NCBI GenBank assembly: GCA_027310575.1
Contig: DAIDAO010000037.1
Span: forward strand, 1-64,000
Source: a bacterium
GTDB taxonomy: Archaea > Thermoproteota > Nitrososphaeria > Nitrososphaerales > Gagatemarchaeaceae
Length of the DNA stretch: 64,000 nucleotides
Direction: 5' to 3'
The number at the start of each line of letters is the position of its first letter. Position 1 is the stretch's first letter. The notes under the pieces are model-generated. The model did no database searches. It saw only the letters and a program-made list of their open reading frames with translations, and was not told where the DNA came from. The translations under genes were made by a program, and so were the position numbers. This document shows, one piece after another, positions 42,115 through 50,251 of this stretch.

Positions 42115-44961
42115 ATGGGCAGCTCTCGTCTGAAGGCCAACCGCACCTGCAGGAGGAATCTGTCGCCTGTTTCGCTCTGCCTGATCATCATTCTGTCCTT
42201 GTCGTCCCTGTTCGGGGCGGTCCGGGCGACGTACGCTGCTCCTGCGCCGAGCTCCACTGCCGTCAAATGCACGCCCGGGTCGCTGGCGTTCTCGGCATGG
42301 GCGAAGTGCACGGCCACGGTCACCGGCTCCTCCCCCACCGGTACCGTGACGTTCTCCCAGGCTGACCTCAACTATTCCTCCCTTGGGACGTTCGACTCGA
42401 CGACCTGCACGCTGAGCGGCGGCTCCTGCTCGGTGTTCTTCGACTATACGGCGTCAGGCTGCATAATCTACTGCCAGGAGACCGACTTCCAGATCACGGG
42501 GAGCTACGGCGGAGACTCCAGCAACCTCCCTAGCTCGGGGTCCGTCCCCAAGCTGATCTTCCACTCCTGCTGGTTCGCCGAGTGCCTGTACAACACGTAT
42601 CCGGGCGAGGATTTCAAGGACTTCATCTGCGTGATCGGTAACAACCCCACCGACACCTTCGCCGACTGCAAGCAGGTCGACACCGATTACTCAAGCACGG
42701 GCTTCGACCTCAGCAACCAGGGGATAGAGCTCCCCGGCGCAGGCATGCTCTCCGCTATGGCCGGGTGTGTAGGCGTCTCGACGTCGATCACCTTCGCCAT
42801 CGGGGGCCCGTACGCTTCGGGCTCCAGCCCCGGCCAGGTAGACTCGGCTGCGCTTCTGGCAACCTGTGCCGTGAGCTTCCCTCTCTACATGGCCGGCGCG
42901 GCCACATCGGCGCTCTTCGGGGGCAAGCCTGTCCCTGACTCCGGGCTGGCCTTCTCCTTGTTCCCCCTGGTCGTGGCTGGCGGCTATCCGGCCTGGGTGG
43001 CCATGGGAGACCTCGCAGTCTACGTCGATCTGGCATGCGGGTTCGTCAACTACTACTGTTACGGCGCGAACCTCACGGCCAACATAATCGCCAACCCGTT
43101 CGACATACAGCAGAAGCAGATCCCCTTCGCCCCCCAGTTCCTCTCCACGTGGGGCGACCACAACGGCTTCTCTTCCATAGGGTGGTCCCTCCCCTCCTGC
43201 ACCGACACGGCCTTCTGCACAAAGGTGGGTTCGCTCTGCGGCCCCAGCGGGACTGTGGCTCCGTGTATCAACCCGCCGGTCGAGGGGACGGCCGGAGAGT
43301 TCGACACCCTCGACATAGGCCACCCTGACTACACGCAGATCAACACGTACGCCCCCGAAAAGTGCACCACCGGGCACATCAACTCGCTGAGCATCGGCTA
43401 TGACGGGGATGCAGACTTCAACATCAATTCCACCGCCGCAGGGGCGCTGGTCAACCCCCACAACGAGGAAGGGGGGGCGCTCGGCGCTCCGGCAGGGATC
43501 GGGGCCGAGATCCCGCCTGCAGACAGGGGAAGGACGAACATAACCCCCGACCACCTTCCGGTGTCACAGACGCTGCTGAAGCTGAGGGTCGGGATGATGG
43601 TCTACATCTGCGGCCGCTGGGTGACCGACACCCGCGACCTGTGGAACGAGCTGCACCCCGTCACCTTCCTGGAGATCCTCCCCAACTTCACAGTCTCGGC
43701 CTCGCCTCCGGACGTGACCGTCCAGTCGGGGGAGCACGCAGCGTTCACAGTGACAGTCCACCTCTACTCAGGGCCGTCTGGGCCTACCCCCATCCAGCTC
43801 AGCGTGTCCGGCCTCCCGTTCGGAGCGTCCGGGACCTTCTCGACGAACCCGGTCCTCCTTGACAATCCATCCACGATGACCGGCACGTCTAACCTCACGG
43901 TCCTGACCGAGCCCTACGACCTGGGCGACTACGCTCTGACCATCAGTGGGAAGGACCAGACCGGACTTGCGGTGGTGACGACGACGGCAAACCTCCACCT
44001 TTACGACTACAACGTCACGCTCTCACCCCCGGACAGGACCGTGCTCAGAGGGGGATCCGCGGCATACTTGGTCACCCTGACCCTGCTGGCCGGGTCTTCT
44101 ACGGTCGGCATACCGGCCGAGACCCTCGGCGCCACCGGCCCGCCCGGCGCCGCGCTGACCTTGGGAGCAGGGTCTGTCGTCCCGAGCGCAGGGGGCGCTA
44201 GCACCGCCCTCACGGTCGCCACGCAGGGCCCTCCCAGCGGCGCCCTCGGGGACTACGCAGTGACCGTGACGGGCACGTCCCCGGGAGGGACCGTTCGCAC
44301 CGGGGACGCCAGCGTCCACGTCTACGACTTCCAGGTCAATGCGACCGTCTCCCCAGCGAGCCCGGCCTATGCCTGCACCAGCCTCCCGTCCCCATGCATC
44401 TACGTCCTGGACACGGGGTCGAACACCTACCAGGTCGCAGTCGCTCTGATCCCAGGATCTTCGACCGTGGGGCTCCCGGCTGTCTCTCTCACCCTGACCG
44501 GACTGCCTTCGGGTGCGACCTACGCGTTCGCCCCCGACACCGGGACGCCGACGTTCGAGTCCAACCTGACGATAACGACGGCGGGCTCCCTGCCTGGGAA
44601 CTACACGCTGACAATCACCGGGACCGACGCCAGGCCGGAGGGAGGGTCCAGGTCCAGCACGGCCTCCCTTGTCGTGCTGACTCCCCAGCAAGCGCTCCAG
44701 CTCGTCATAAAGCAGGTTGAGGCCTACCGGTCCGCCGGGGTGATCAGCGCAGGGCAGGCGAACGCCCTCATCACGAAGCTGCAGTCGGCCATAAACTACC
44801 TGAACATGGGGAACGCCGCTCTGGCCTGTTCGCAGCTGAACGCCTTCACGAACATCGCGAACGGCTACGTCGCGCAGGGGTTTCTGAGGCCGGCACAGGA
44901 GAACCTGCTCCTTGGCGGGCCGCTGGGAGTCTACGCGGTCATGAATTCCATTCCGTGCTGA
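42115..44961 (+). CDS. Large secreted multi-domain protein, 948 residues
   Basis: A signal peptide is clear: basic start, hydrophobic SLCLIIILSLSSLFGAV at about residues 21-37, then a cleavage-like ATYAAPA. An Ig-like domain (residues 45-140) is followed by a Cys-rich region of about 390 residues (over 25 Cys) that I do not recognise. Three or four repeats of about 95 residues (from about 515 to 860) each start with a NFTVSASPPDVTVQSG-like, NVTLSPPDRTVLRGG-like or FQVNATVSPASP-like strand and are bacterial-type Ig/cadherin-like beta domains. A final helical domain (QQALQLVIKQVEAYRSAGVI) resembles FIVAR-type repeats. There is no C-terminal anchor. The disulfide-rich core could be an adhesin or enzyme. 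Confidence 0.75.
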   Translation: MGSSRLKANRTCRRNLSPVSLCLIIILSLSSLFGAVRATYAAPAPSSTAVKCTPGSLAFSAWAKCTATVTGSSPTGTVTFSQADLNYSSLGTFDSTTCTLSGGSCSVFFDYTASGCIIYCQETDFQITGSYGGDSSNLPSSGSVPKLIFHSCWFAECLYNTYPGEDFKDFICVIGNNPTDTFADCKQVDTDYSSTGFDLSNQGIELPGAGMLSAMAGCVGVSTSITFAIGGPYASGSSPGQVDSAALLATCAVSFPLYMAGAATSALFGGKPVPDSGLAFSLFPLVVAGGYPAWVAMGDLAVYVDLACGFVNYYCYGANLTANIIANPFDIQQKQIPFAPQFLSTWGDHNGFSSIGWSLPSCTDTAFCTKVGSLCGPSGTVAPCINPPVEGTAGEFDTLDIGHPDYTQINTYAPEKCTTGHINSLSIGYDGDADFNINSTAAGALVNPHNEEGGALGAPAGIGAEIPPADRGRTNITPDHLPVSQTLLKLRVGMMVYICGRWVTDTRDLWNELHPVTFLEILPNFTVSASPPDVTVQSGEHAAFTVTVHLYSGPSGPTPIQLSVSGLPFGASGTFSTNPVLLDNPSTMTGTSNLTVLTEPYDLGDYALTISGKDQTGLAVVTTTANLHLYDYNVTLSPPDRTVLRGGSAAYLVTLTLLAGSSTVGIPAETLGATGPPGAALTLGAGSVVPSAGGASTALTVATQGPPSGALGDYAVTVTGTSPGGTVRTGDASVHVYDFQVNATVSPASPAYACTSLPSPCIYVLDTGSNTYQVAVALIPGSSTVGLPAVSLTLTGLPSGATYAFAPDTGTPTFESNLTITTAGSLPGNYTLTITGTDARPEGGSRSSTASLVVLTPQQALQLVIKQVEAYRSAGVISAGQANALITKLQSAINYLNMGNAALACSQLNAFTNIANGYVAQGFLRPAQENLLLGGPLGVYAVMNSIPC

Positions 44962-45012
44962 GGTGTAGCATCCTCAGGGCGGGCAGAGCTACCTATTTGA
45001 TTCGCGCGTCTG

Positions 45013-46683
45013 CTAGTCGAAGTCTCCGCCCTCGCCGCCCATCCCACCGGCTCCGCCTGGCGGGCCTGCCGGGGCCTTCGACTTCCCTGCGGCGATGACG
45101 TCGTCGATCCTCAGTATCATCGAAGCGGCCTCCGTGGCCGACCTGATGACCTGTATCTTGACTGCCAGCGGCTCGAAGACCTGACGCTGGTACATGTCCT
45201 TGACCTTGCCGTCGGCTGCCTCGATTCCGAACCACTTGCCGTTCTCAGTGGCGTGCTTGGCCCGGAACTCGACCTGCGCGTCGATCGGATCCATGCCCGC
45301 GTTGAGCGCCAGCGCTATGGGTATGGACTCCAGCGCTTCGGCGAACTTCTGTGCCGCGAGCTGCTCCCTTCCCGAGAGCCTGTCCGCCCACTTCAGCACC
45401 TGCGACGCGGCCTCCGCCTCGGCTGCGCCTCCGCCCGCGACTACCGCAGGCTTCTCTATGACGTCCTTGGTCACCATCAGGGCGTCGTGCAGCGACCTTT
45501 CGCCCTCGTCGACGATGCGCTGCGTCCCGCCCCTGACTAGGATCGTCACTGCCTTCGGGTTCTTGCACCCTTCGATGAAGACCCACTTGTCCTCTTCGAC
45601 CTTCCTCTCCTCGACGTGGGCCGCGTAACCCAGGTCGGCGGCCGAAAGGTCCTCGAAGTTGTTGACCACCCTCGCCCCCGTGGCCTTCGCGAGCTTGGTC
45701 ATGTCGGACTCCTTCGCCCTCCTCACTGCCAGGATGCCCGCCTTCGCGAGGTAGTGCTGCGCGATGTCGTCGATGCCCTTCTGGCACACCACCACGCCGG
45801 CGCCGACCTCGACGATCTTGTCGACCATCCCCTTCAGCATCTTCGTCTCTTCATCCAGGAACTTCTTCATCATGGACGGGTCGTTGATGTTGAGCTTCGC
45901 GTCGAACTCCGTCTTCTCTATCTCGAACGGGGCGCTTATGAGCGCGATCTTCGCCTTCTCGACCACCTTGGGCATCCCGGAGTGCACCACCTCCTTGTCC
46001 AGTACGATCCCCTGGATGAGCTTGGTGTCCTTCAGGGAGCCGCCCGGCTTCTTCTCGACCTTCACGTTGTCGATGTCTACCCTGTACCCCTTGTCCGCCT
46101 TCTCGGCGACAGCCAGGGTGGCGTCGACCACGAGCGCGGCCAGCTCTTCGGCTTCCTTGAAGACCAGCTTCGTCTGCATGCTGGTCCTCGCGACCTTCAC
46201 CAGCCAGTCCCTGTCGTCAGGCGTGACCTTCTCAGCGACGCCCTCGAGCGCCTCCATCGCCTTCCTCGAGGCCTTCGAATAGCCGTCCACGATCACGGTC
46301 GGGTGAACGTCCTTGTCGAGGAGCTCTTCCGCCTTCTCAAGAAGGGCGCCGGCTAGGACCACGGCCGAGGTGGTCCCGTCTCCGACCTCGTTGTCGGTGG
46401 TCTTCGACACTTCGACAAGCATCTTGGCAGCGGGATGCTGGACGTCGATCTCCTTCAGCATCGTGGCGCCATCGTTCGTAATCGTGACGTCCCCGAGAGA
46501 GTCGACCAGCATCTTGTCCATCCCCCGCGGGCCGATGGAGCTCTTGACGATCTCCGAGATCAGCTTGGCGGCTGCGATGTTGTTCCTCTGGGCCTCTCTG
46601 CCCCTGCTCTGGCTCGACCCCTCCCTCAGAATCAGGACGGGCTGTCCGGACGAAGTAACGGCTGGAATAGCTGTTGCCGACAT
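45013..46683 (-). CDS. thsA: Thermosome subunit (group II chaperonin)
   Basis: A 556-residue ATP-dependent chaperonin subunit that forms a double-ring folding chamber. Seen motifs are [14 protein letters not shown] and [12 protein letters not shown] at the ATP site, [13 protein letters not shown], and the catalytic Asp region near [15 protein letters not shown]. The C-terminus ends in a Gly-rich tail [14 protein letters not shown]. The ATG at 46683 is preferred over an upstream start at 46707 because of a TATA-like AATATAAACC (46713-46722) at the correct spacing. Only one subunit gene is in the window; hetero-oligomers with others are common. Confidence 0.97.
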   Translation of the reverse strand: MSATAIPAVTSSGQPVLILREGSSQSRGREAQRNNIAAAKLISEIVKSSIGPRGMDKMLVDSLGDVTITNDGATMLKEIDVQHPAAKMLVEVSKTTDNEVGDGTTSAVVLAGALLEKAEELLDKDVHPTVIVDGYSKASRKAMEALEGVAEKVTPDDRDWLVKVARTSMQTKLVFKEAEELAALVVDATLAVAEKADKGYRVDIDNVKVEKKPGGSLKDTKLIQGIVLDKEVVHSGMPKVVEKAKIALISAPFEIEKTEFDAKLNINDPSMMKKFLDEETKMLKGMVDKIVEVGAGVVVCQKGIDDIAQHYLAKAGILAVRRAKESDMTKLAKATGARVVNNFEDLSAADLGYAAHVEERKVEEDKWVFIEGCKNPKAVTILVRGGTQRIVDEGERSLHDALMVTKDVIEKPAVVAGGGAAEAEAASQVLKWADRLSGREQLAAQKFAEALESIPIALALNAGMDPIDAQVEFRAKHATENGKWFGIEAADGKVKDMYQRQVFEPLAVKIQVIRSATEAASMILRIDDVIAAGKSKAPAGPPGGAGGMGGEGGDFD

Positions 46684-46712
46684 ATCGAATCTTATTCCGG
46701 TATACAACTAGT

Positions 46713-46722
46713 GGTTTATATT
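46713..46722 (-). promoter_or_regulatory. TATA box of the thermosome gene
   Basis: AATATAAACC on the minus strand, predicting transcription start near 46691, eight nt before the ATG. It is one of the closest matches to the archaeal consensus here. Confidence 0.55.
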
Positions 46723-46748
46723 GGTTTTGCGGCGGAAGCGCGATTTGC

Positions 46749-47054
46749 CTACCGCTTCTTCCTTCTTTTCTCCGCCAGCGCGCCCTCTATCGCCGCGGCC
46801 AGGTCGAGGTCCCATTCGGTCACCCCGCCCTCGGAGTGCGTCTGCACGGAGAGGGTGATTGTCGTGTATCTGACGTGGATGTCGGGGTGGTGCTCCTCCC
46901 TCTCGGCGACCGCGGCCACCCTGCCGATGAAGGCGATCCCTTCCATGAAAGTCGGGAATTCGAAGGTCTTGGTGATGAACCTGCCTTCATGCTTCCACCC
47001 TTCGAGCGTCTTGAGACGCGACGAGATCTCGCCGTCCCCCAGCAGCCTAGGCAC
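46749..47054 (-). CDS. Pterin-4a-carbinolamine dehydratase-like protein
   Basis: 101 residues. The family core is complete: LKTLEGWKHEGRFITKTFEF, EGIAFIGRVAAVAEREEHHP with the active-site His pair (quoted as AEREEHHPDI), and the later VQTHSEGGVTEWDLDLAAAIE. These proteins dehydrate 4a-hydroxy-pterins or act in pterin recycling; in archaea the real role is often unclear because aromatic amino acid hydroxylases are rare. GTG 47054 is supported by a TATA-like AAAATTAATA (47079-47088) 29 nt upstream. The frame is open farther but overlaps the divergent gene. Confidence 0.88.
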   Translation of the reverse strand: MPRLLGDGEISSRLKTLEGWKHEGRFITKTFEFPTFMEGIAFIGRVAAVAEREEHHPDIHVRYTTITLSVQTHSEGGVTEWDLDLAAAIEGALAEKRRKKR

Positions 47055-47078
47055 AGGAGATGTTGATTGCCACCCGGT

Positions 47079-47088
47079 ATTAATTTTA
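47079..47088 (-). promoter_or_regulatory. TATA-like box of the pterin dehydratase gene
   Basis: AAAATTAATA on the minus strand, centred 29 nt before GTG 47054. It fixes the start choice of that gene. Confidence 0.45.
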
Positions 47089-47139
47089 GCGAAGCGGCAA
47101 GGCGTTTTGACAACCCGCGTTAACGTACCCGTTCCTGTC

Positions 47140-47472
47140 ATGGGCCCGCGATTGCAGCATAGGAGGATAATCCGCTCTACCACGGACTCGCTCTCCAGGC
47201 TCGCCGAAGCGAAAACCGAAGTCGCGGCTGGTCTGAGAACGGAGCCTGTGGCGAAGCACGTCAAGAACCTGACAAAGCCGAATTCGGTCAGCAAGACGAT
47301 GAGGAACGTCGGCGTGGCGCTGATCGCATCGCCTGACATCATCACCGACCCTGTCGGCGCAGCGCTCGTCGCAGGCTCATACGTGATGAAGAGCAGGGAC
47401 CCGATCAAGCTGGACGATCTCGCGGTCGAAACCAGGAAAATCCTCCGCGACATCCAGAGCCTGAGGCTTTAA
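47140..47472 (+). CDS. Hypothetical protein, 110 residues
   Basis: No family recognised. The basic first half (HRRIIRSTTDSLSRLAEAKT) is helical. It is followed by a small hydrophobic region (NVGVALIASPDIITDPVGAALVAGSYV) with Pro and Gly, which may be a short membrane-associated hairpin, and a charged C-terminal helix (KLDDLAVETRKILRDIQSL). ATG 47140 is the first start after the divergent pterin dehydratase promoter. It is followed at 30 nt by two more small unknown genes on the same strand, so the three may be one operon. Confidence 0.6.
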   Translation: MGPRLQHRRIIRSTTDSLSRLAEAKTEVAAGLRTEPVAKHVKNLTKPNSVSKTMRNVGVALIASPDIITDPVGAALVAGSYVMKSRDPIKLDDLAVETRKILRDIQSLRL

Positions 47473-47501
47473 TTATCCGAACGAGCCGTCCGTCGCACTC
47501 G

Positions 47502-47798
47502 ATGGAACTAAAACCATCGAAGGGACTCAGGGTCCAGGTCAACGCGCAACGGGAAGCGATCTTCGGCGACGAATCAGTCTCGGTTCAGAGAGTCTCGATC
47601 AACAACGGGGCCAACCTCGGAGTCATGACCGGCCGCACGCTCATAGGCTTCTGCGAGGTGGAGATGCAGAAGCTCGACGGCCGAAACCACTGGTATCCCG
47701 TCGACGAGTTGGTCGGGGAGCACGGAGAGAAGATCGTGGAGGAGGAGATCCCCATCGAGTTGCCCGAAGACGAGGGGCCGGAAGAGGAGCTAGCCTAG
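47502..47798 (+). CDS. Hypothetical acidic protein, 98 residues
   Basis: No family recognised. The first half is beta-like (LRVQVNAQREAIFGDESVSV), the middle contains ANLGVMTGRTLIGFCEVEMQ, and the last 25 residues are strongly acidic (EEEIPIELPEDEGPEEELA). It is soluble. It lies 30 nt after the 110-residue gene and two nt before the next small gene. The tight spacing points to translation from one message and perhaps a shared complex. Confidence 0.6.
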   Translation: MELKPSKGLRVQVNAQREAIFGDESVSVQRVSINNGANLGVMTGRTLIGFCEVEMQKLDGRNHWYPVDELVGEHGEKIVEEEIPIELPEDEGPEEELA

Positions 47799-47799
47799 G

Positions 47800-48132
47800 G
47801 TGGCGTCGGCCGGCGTGGCCGAGCTGGTATTCGTGGTCGACGTCTCAGCCCTCACCGACAGCGGTTTCATAGGGACCACGCGGTACGAGGGCAGAAAGGT
47901 CGAACTGGACTTCGACGACGGGAACGCCGGGGTCTTCCTGAACGCTGAGATGGCGGGCAGGCTGCACGTGAAGAAGGGCTCTCGCCTCTCCATAATCATC
48001 GAGGGCGAGACCAACCAGGTGTCCGAGACCAAGGTGGCCTCCGTGGGGAAGTCGCTCCGGATATCGGACGCGAAGGTGTACTACGCAGTCGGCAGGGAGG
48101 GCGGCGCTGTGCTACAGGTCAGGAAGGCCTAG
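47800..48132 (+). CDS. Hypothetical protein, 110 residues, beta-rich
   Basis: No family recognised. It starts at GTG 47800. The sequence alternates short strands and turns (FVVDVSALTDSGFIGTTRYE, KVELDFDDGNAGVFLN, SRLSIIIEGETNQVSETKV), which suggests a small beta-barrel or OB-like fold. No cysteines and no membrane helix are seen. It is the third of three tightly spaced small genes and is followed 49 nt later by a peroxiredoxin gene on the same strand. Confidence 0.6.
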   Translation: MASAGVAELVFVVDVSALTDSGFIGTTRYEGRKVELDFDDGNAGVFLNAEMAGRLHVKKGSRLSIIIEGETNQVSETKVASVGKSLRISDAKVYYAVGREGGAVLQVRKA

Positions 48133-48181
48133 CGCCGGGACGCGCCAGGTTCATATCGACGCGCCGCTACTCCGCCATCCC

Positions 48182-48661
48182 TTGTCACGTCCTGTCAGGG
48201 TCGGGGACGCTGCGCCTCGGTTCGCCCTGAAGACGCAGTCCGGCGCAGTCCTGGACATGGGCGACCTGCTGGGGAAGAAGGAGATCGTGCTGTACTTCTA
48301 TCCGAAGGATTTCACCCGAGGGTGCACGACGGAGGCCGGCGCATTTCGAGACGCCTACGAATCCTTCAGGGATGCGGGCGCAGAGGTGATCGGCGTCAGC
48401 TCCGACTCCGTGGATTCGCATCGCGACTTCGCTTCTGACTGCGGCCTCCCCTTTACGATCCTCAGCGACGAGGGAGGGAGGGTGCGCAAGCTGTACGGGG
48501 TCCCCTCGACCCTAGGGTTGATCCCCGGGAGGGTGACGTACGTGATCGACGCGAAAGGGGTGGTGCGGCACGTCTTCGACTCGCAGATGAACCCGAGGAG
48601 ACACGTCGACGAGGCGATGAAGGTCCTGAAGGCGATCAGATCGGAGCACGGCGGAGCGTAG
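48182..48661 (+). CDS. bcp: Peroxiredoxin, BCP/PrxQ type
   Basis: A 159-residue thioredoxin-fold peroxidase that reduces peroxides. YFYPKDFTRGCTTEAGAFRD carries the peroxidatic Cys in its P-x3-T/R-x2-C setting. The Cys five residues later found in two-Cys BCP is replaced by Ala/Phe here, while a second Cys lies in ASDCGLPFTIL, so a different resolving Cys or 1-Cys mechanism is possible. Start TTG 48182 leaves a normal N-terminus (RVGDAAPRFALKTQSG). The next gene starts directly after its stop codon. Confidence 0.92.
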   Translation: MSRPVRVGDAAPRFALKTQSGAVLDMGDLLGKKEIVLYFYPKDFTRGCTTEAGAFRDAYESFRDAGAEVIGVSSDSVDSHRDFASDCGLPFTILSDEGGRVRKLYGVPSTLGLIPGRVTYVIDAKGVVRHVFDSQMNPRRHVDEAMKVLKAIRSEHGGA

Positions 48662-48961
48662 ATGGCGCTGGACCTCTTCCTCGCGTGGTACCTTGTCATC
48701 GGGTTCCTTCTTGGAAACGGGGTGCCGCACTTCACGTTTGGGGCGGCTGGGAAGGTCTTCAGGAGCCCGTTCGGGCAGAAGTCCTCTCCGCGGACGAACG
48801 TCATCTGGGGTCTTTCGAACTTCGCCGCCGCCACAATCATAGCCCTGTCCCTCGCAGGGCTGGGAGACTACGACACCTACTCCTTGCCCGCGCTCCTCGC
48901 CGGGTTCTGGATGACGATGCTGATGTTCGGCACCCGGATCAAGAAGTTCCTGAACGACTAG
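48662..48961 (+). CDS. Small membrane protein, 99 residues
   Basis: About three hydrophobic segments (residues 3-20, 48-66 and 73-90). The first contains LAWYLVIGFLLGNGVPHFTFG, followed by a polar loop (SPFGQKSSPRTN). I recognise the general type: small bacterial and archaeal membrane proteins of unknown function with a GNGVPHF-like motif. The ATG abuts the peroxiredoxin stop codon, so it is cotranslated with it. It ends in a basic tail (TRIKKFLND). Confidence 0.7.
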   Translation: MALDLFLAWYLVIGFLLGNGVPHFTFGAAGKVFRSPFGQKSSPRTNVIWGLSNFAAATIIALSLAGLGDYDTYSLPALLAGFWMTMLMFGTRIKKFLND

Positions 48962-48986
48962 CTGGGACGAGCGCCGGTCCGCAGGC

Positions 48987-49766
48987 TCAGGGGTTGGCGC
49001 CCTGGCGGAGCATCGCGTCTCCGTCAGACTCCGGCAGGTCGTACCACCGCGTCCTCTCTCCTATCCTGGCTCGCATCTTCCATCCGAAGCTCTTCGGCGC
49101 AGCCTCCATCATGGCCATCAGCTTCTGGACCCTCGACACTACGGTCTGGCGTTCCGTCTCCTCGAGCTCTCCGACCTTCAGCAGCAGGGATTCCAGGCTC
49201 TTGGTGAACGTGGTGTAGATCCCCCAGTCCTTCGAGCAGAGGTCGGCTATCTCGTCCCCTCTGATCCCGCTCTTCCCCGCCGTGACGTCGAAGTCACGGA
49301 AAGTCACCATGAGGTCCTTGTACTCCTTCTCCGTCTTCTCCACGACCTGAAGCTTCGTCATGAGGAGCTGCGTTATCGGGAGGGTGTAGGTCCCGGCGAG
49401 GATGTTCTCCTTGAAGTTGAACCTGTGGCACATCACGAACTCGTCCAGGAAGAGGTCCACCCTGCGCCCGTTGTCCATGTCGTAGTAGATCAGCCTCTGA
49501 CCCATGTTGAGCTTGTTGAACAGCTCCCTGGGCTTGTAACCGAGCGTTTCCATGATTTGCATGATCTTCCGGGAGTCCTCTCTCTTCCCCATCAGGTCTA
49601 TGTCCTTGTTCTCCCTGAAGTAGCGCGGGTCCATGGAGCTCGGACAGAGCTTCTTGAAAGCGAGCCCGCCAAGCAGCCTGAGCCTCACTCCCCTCCGCTC
49701 GGCCGTGTCCATGATCTGGGTCGCGGCCTCGAGCGCATTGGGGGGGACCAACACTAGGCTCTCCAT
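48987..49766 (-). CDS. Nucleotidyltransferase-fold protein (MNT/AbiEii-like)
   Basis: A 259-residue protein with an N-terminal pol beta-like nucleotidyltransferase pattern: RLRLLGGLAFKKL, then ENKDIDLMGK (the two-Asp motif) and NGRRVDLFLDEF (third Asp). LPITQLLMTKLQVVEKTEKE is the helix typical of the AbiEii/MNT-like group. The C-terminal 100 residues are helical. The three Asp positions are kept, so catalysis is possible. No antitoxin-like partner gene is adjacent, so a toxin role is not supported. Substrate unknown. Confidence 0.75.
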   Translation of the reverse strand: MESLVLVPPNALEAATQIMDTAERRGVRLRLLGGLAFKKLCPSSMDPRYFRENKDIDLMGKREDSRKIMQIMETLGYKPRELFNKLNMGQRLIYYDMDNGRRVDLFLDEFVMCHRFNFKENILAGTYTLPITQLLMTKLQVVEKTEKEYKDLMVTFRDFDVTAGKSGIRGDEIADLCSKDWGIYTTFTKSLESLLLKVGELEETERQTVVSRVQKLMAMMEAAPKSFGWKMRARIGERTRWYDLPESDGDAMLRQGANP

Positions 49767-49852
49767 ACGAGGGTCGAAACCCGGCCATTTGGATTTAAGA
49801 TGTCCTTAGCATCGGCGTGTTGAAAGGCCCGCCTAGTGTGAAATCCGCGCCG

Positions 49853-50173
49853 CTACTCGCTGCGGGGCCGCTCCTTGCGAGCCCGCGTCAGCATCCATCT
49901 CGGCTTCTCCCAGAGCTCCTCGTACCCGGCCGCGTCCTTGATCAGGACCTTCCTGCCGTCGTCGTCCAGGAGCTCGACTGCCGGGACCTCCGACCTGAAC
50001 CTGGCGTACTCCGCGTCCGTCATCTCGACCCCTCGCCTCTTCCCGATGCTCGCGTGCCAGTCGGCGCTCGTCCCGTCCAGTGAGAACGCCACGGACGTCG
50101 GCCCGGCCTCAAAGTAGACCCTGGCATACCTCAGCCTTCTGGGGAGCTTGTGCACGAGGAGGAACTTCAACAC
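49853..50173 (-). CDS. Hypothetical protein, 106 residues
   Basis: No family recognised. A basic N-terminus (MLKFLLVHKLPRRLRYARVY) leads to a short beta region (TSVAFSLDGTSADWHAS) and a charged helical C-terminus that ends ARKERPRSE. It is soluble. It diverges from nurA, 78 nt apart, and shares a promoter region with it, so it may be linked to the NurA/HerA function. Confidence 0.55.
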   Translation of the reverse strand: MLKFLLVHKLPRRLRYARVYFEAGPTSVAFSLDGTSADWHASIGKRRGVEMTDAEYARFRSEVPAVELLDDDGRKVLIKDAAGYEELWEKPRWMLTRARKERPRSE

Positions 50174-50251
50174 TTTCGCAGAGGCCTCCCCGGGTTAATA
50201 ATCGATGCGCCTCTAGCCTTTAAGCCGCTCAGGGAGGGGTCGCAAAGGTGA

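Noticed and set aside
48987-49766. AbiE-type toxin-antitoxin pair
   Set aside because: The nucleotidyltransferase fold resembles AbiEii, but no adjacent AbiEi-like antitoxin exists; neighbours are a small membrane protein and an unrelated unknown gene.
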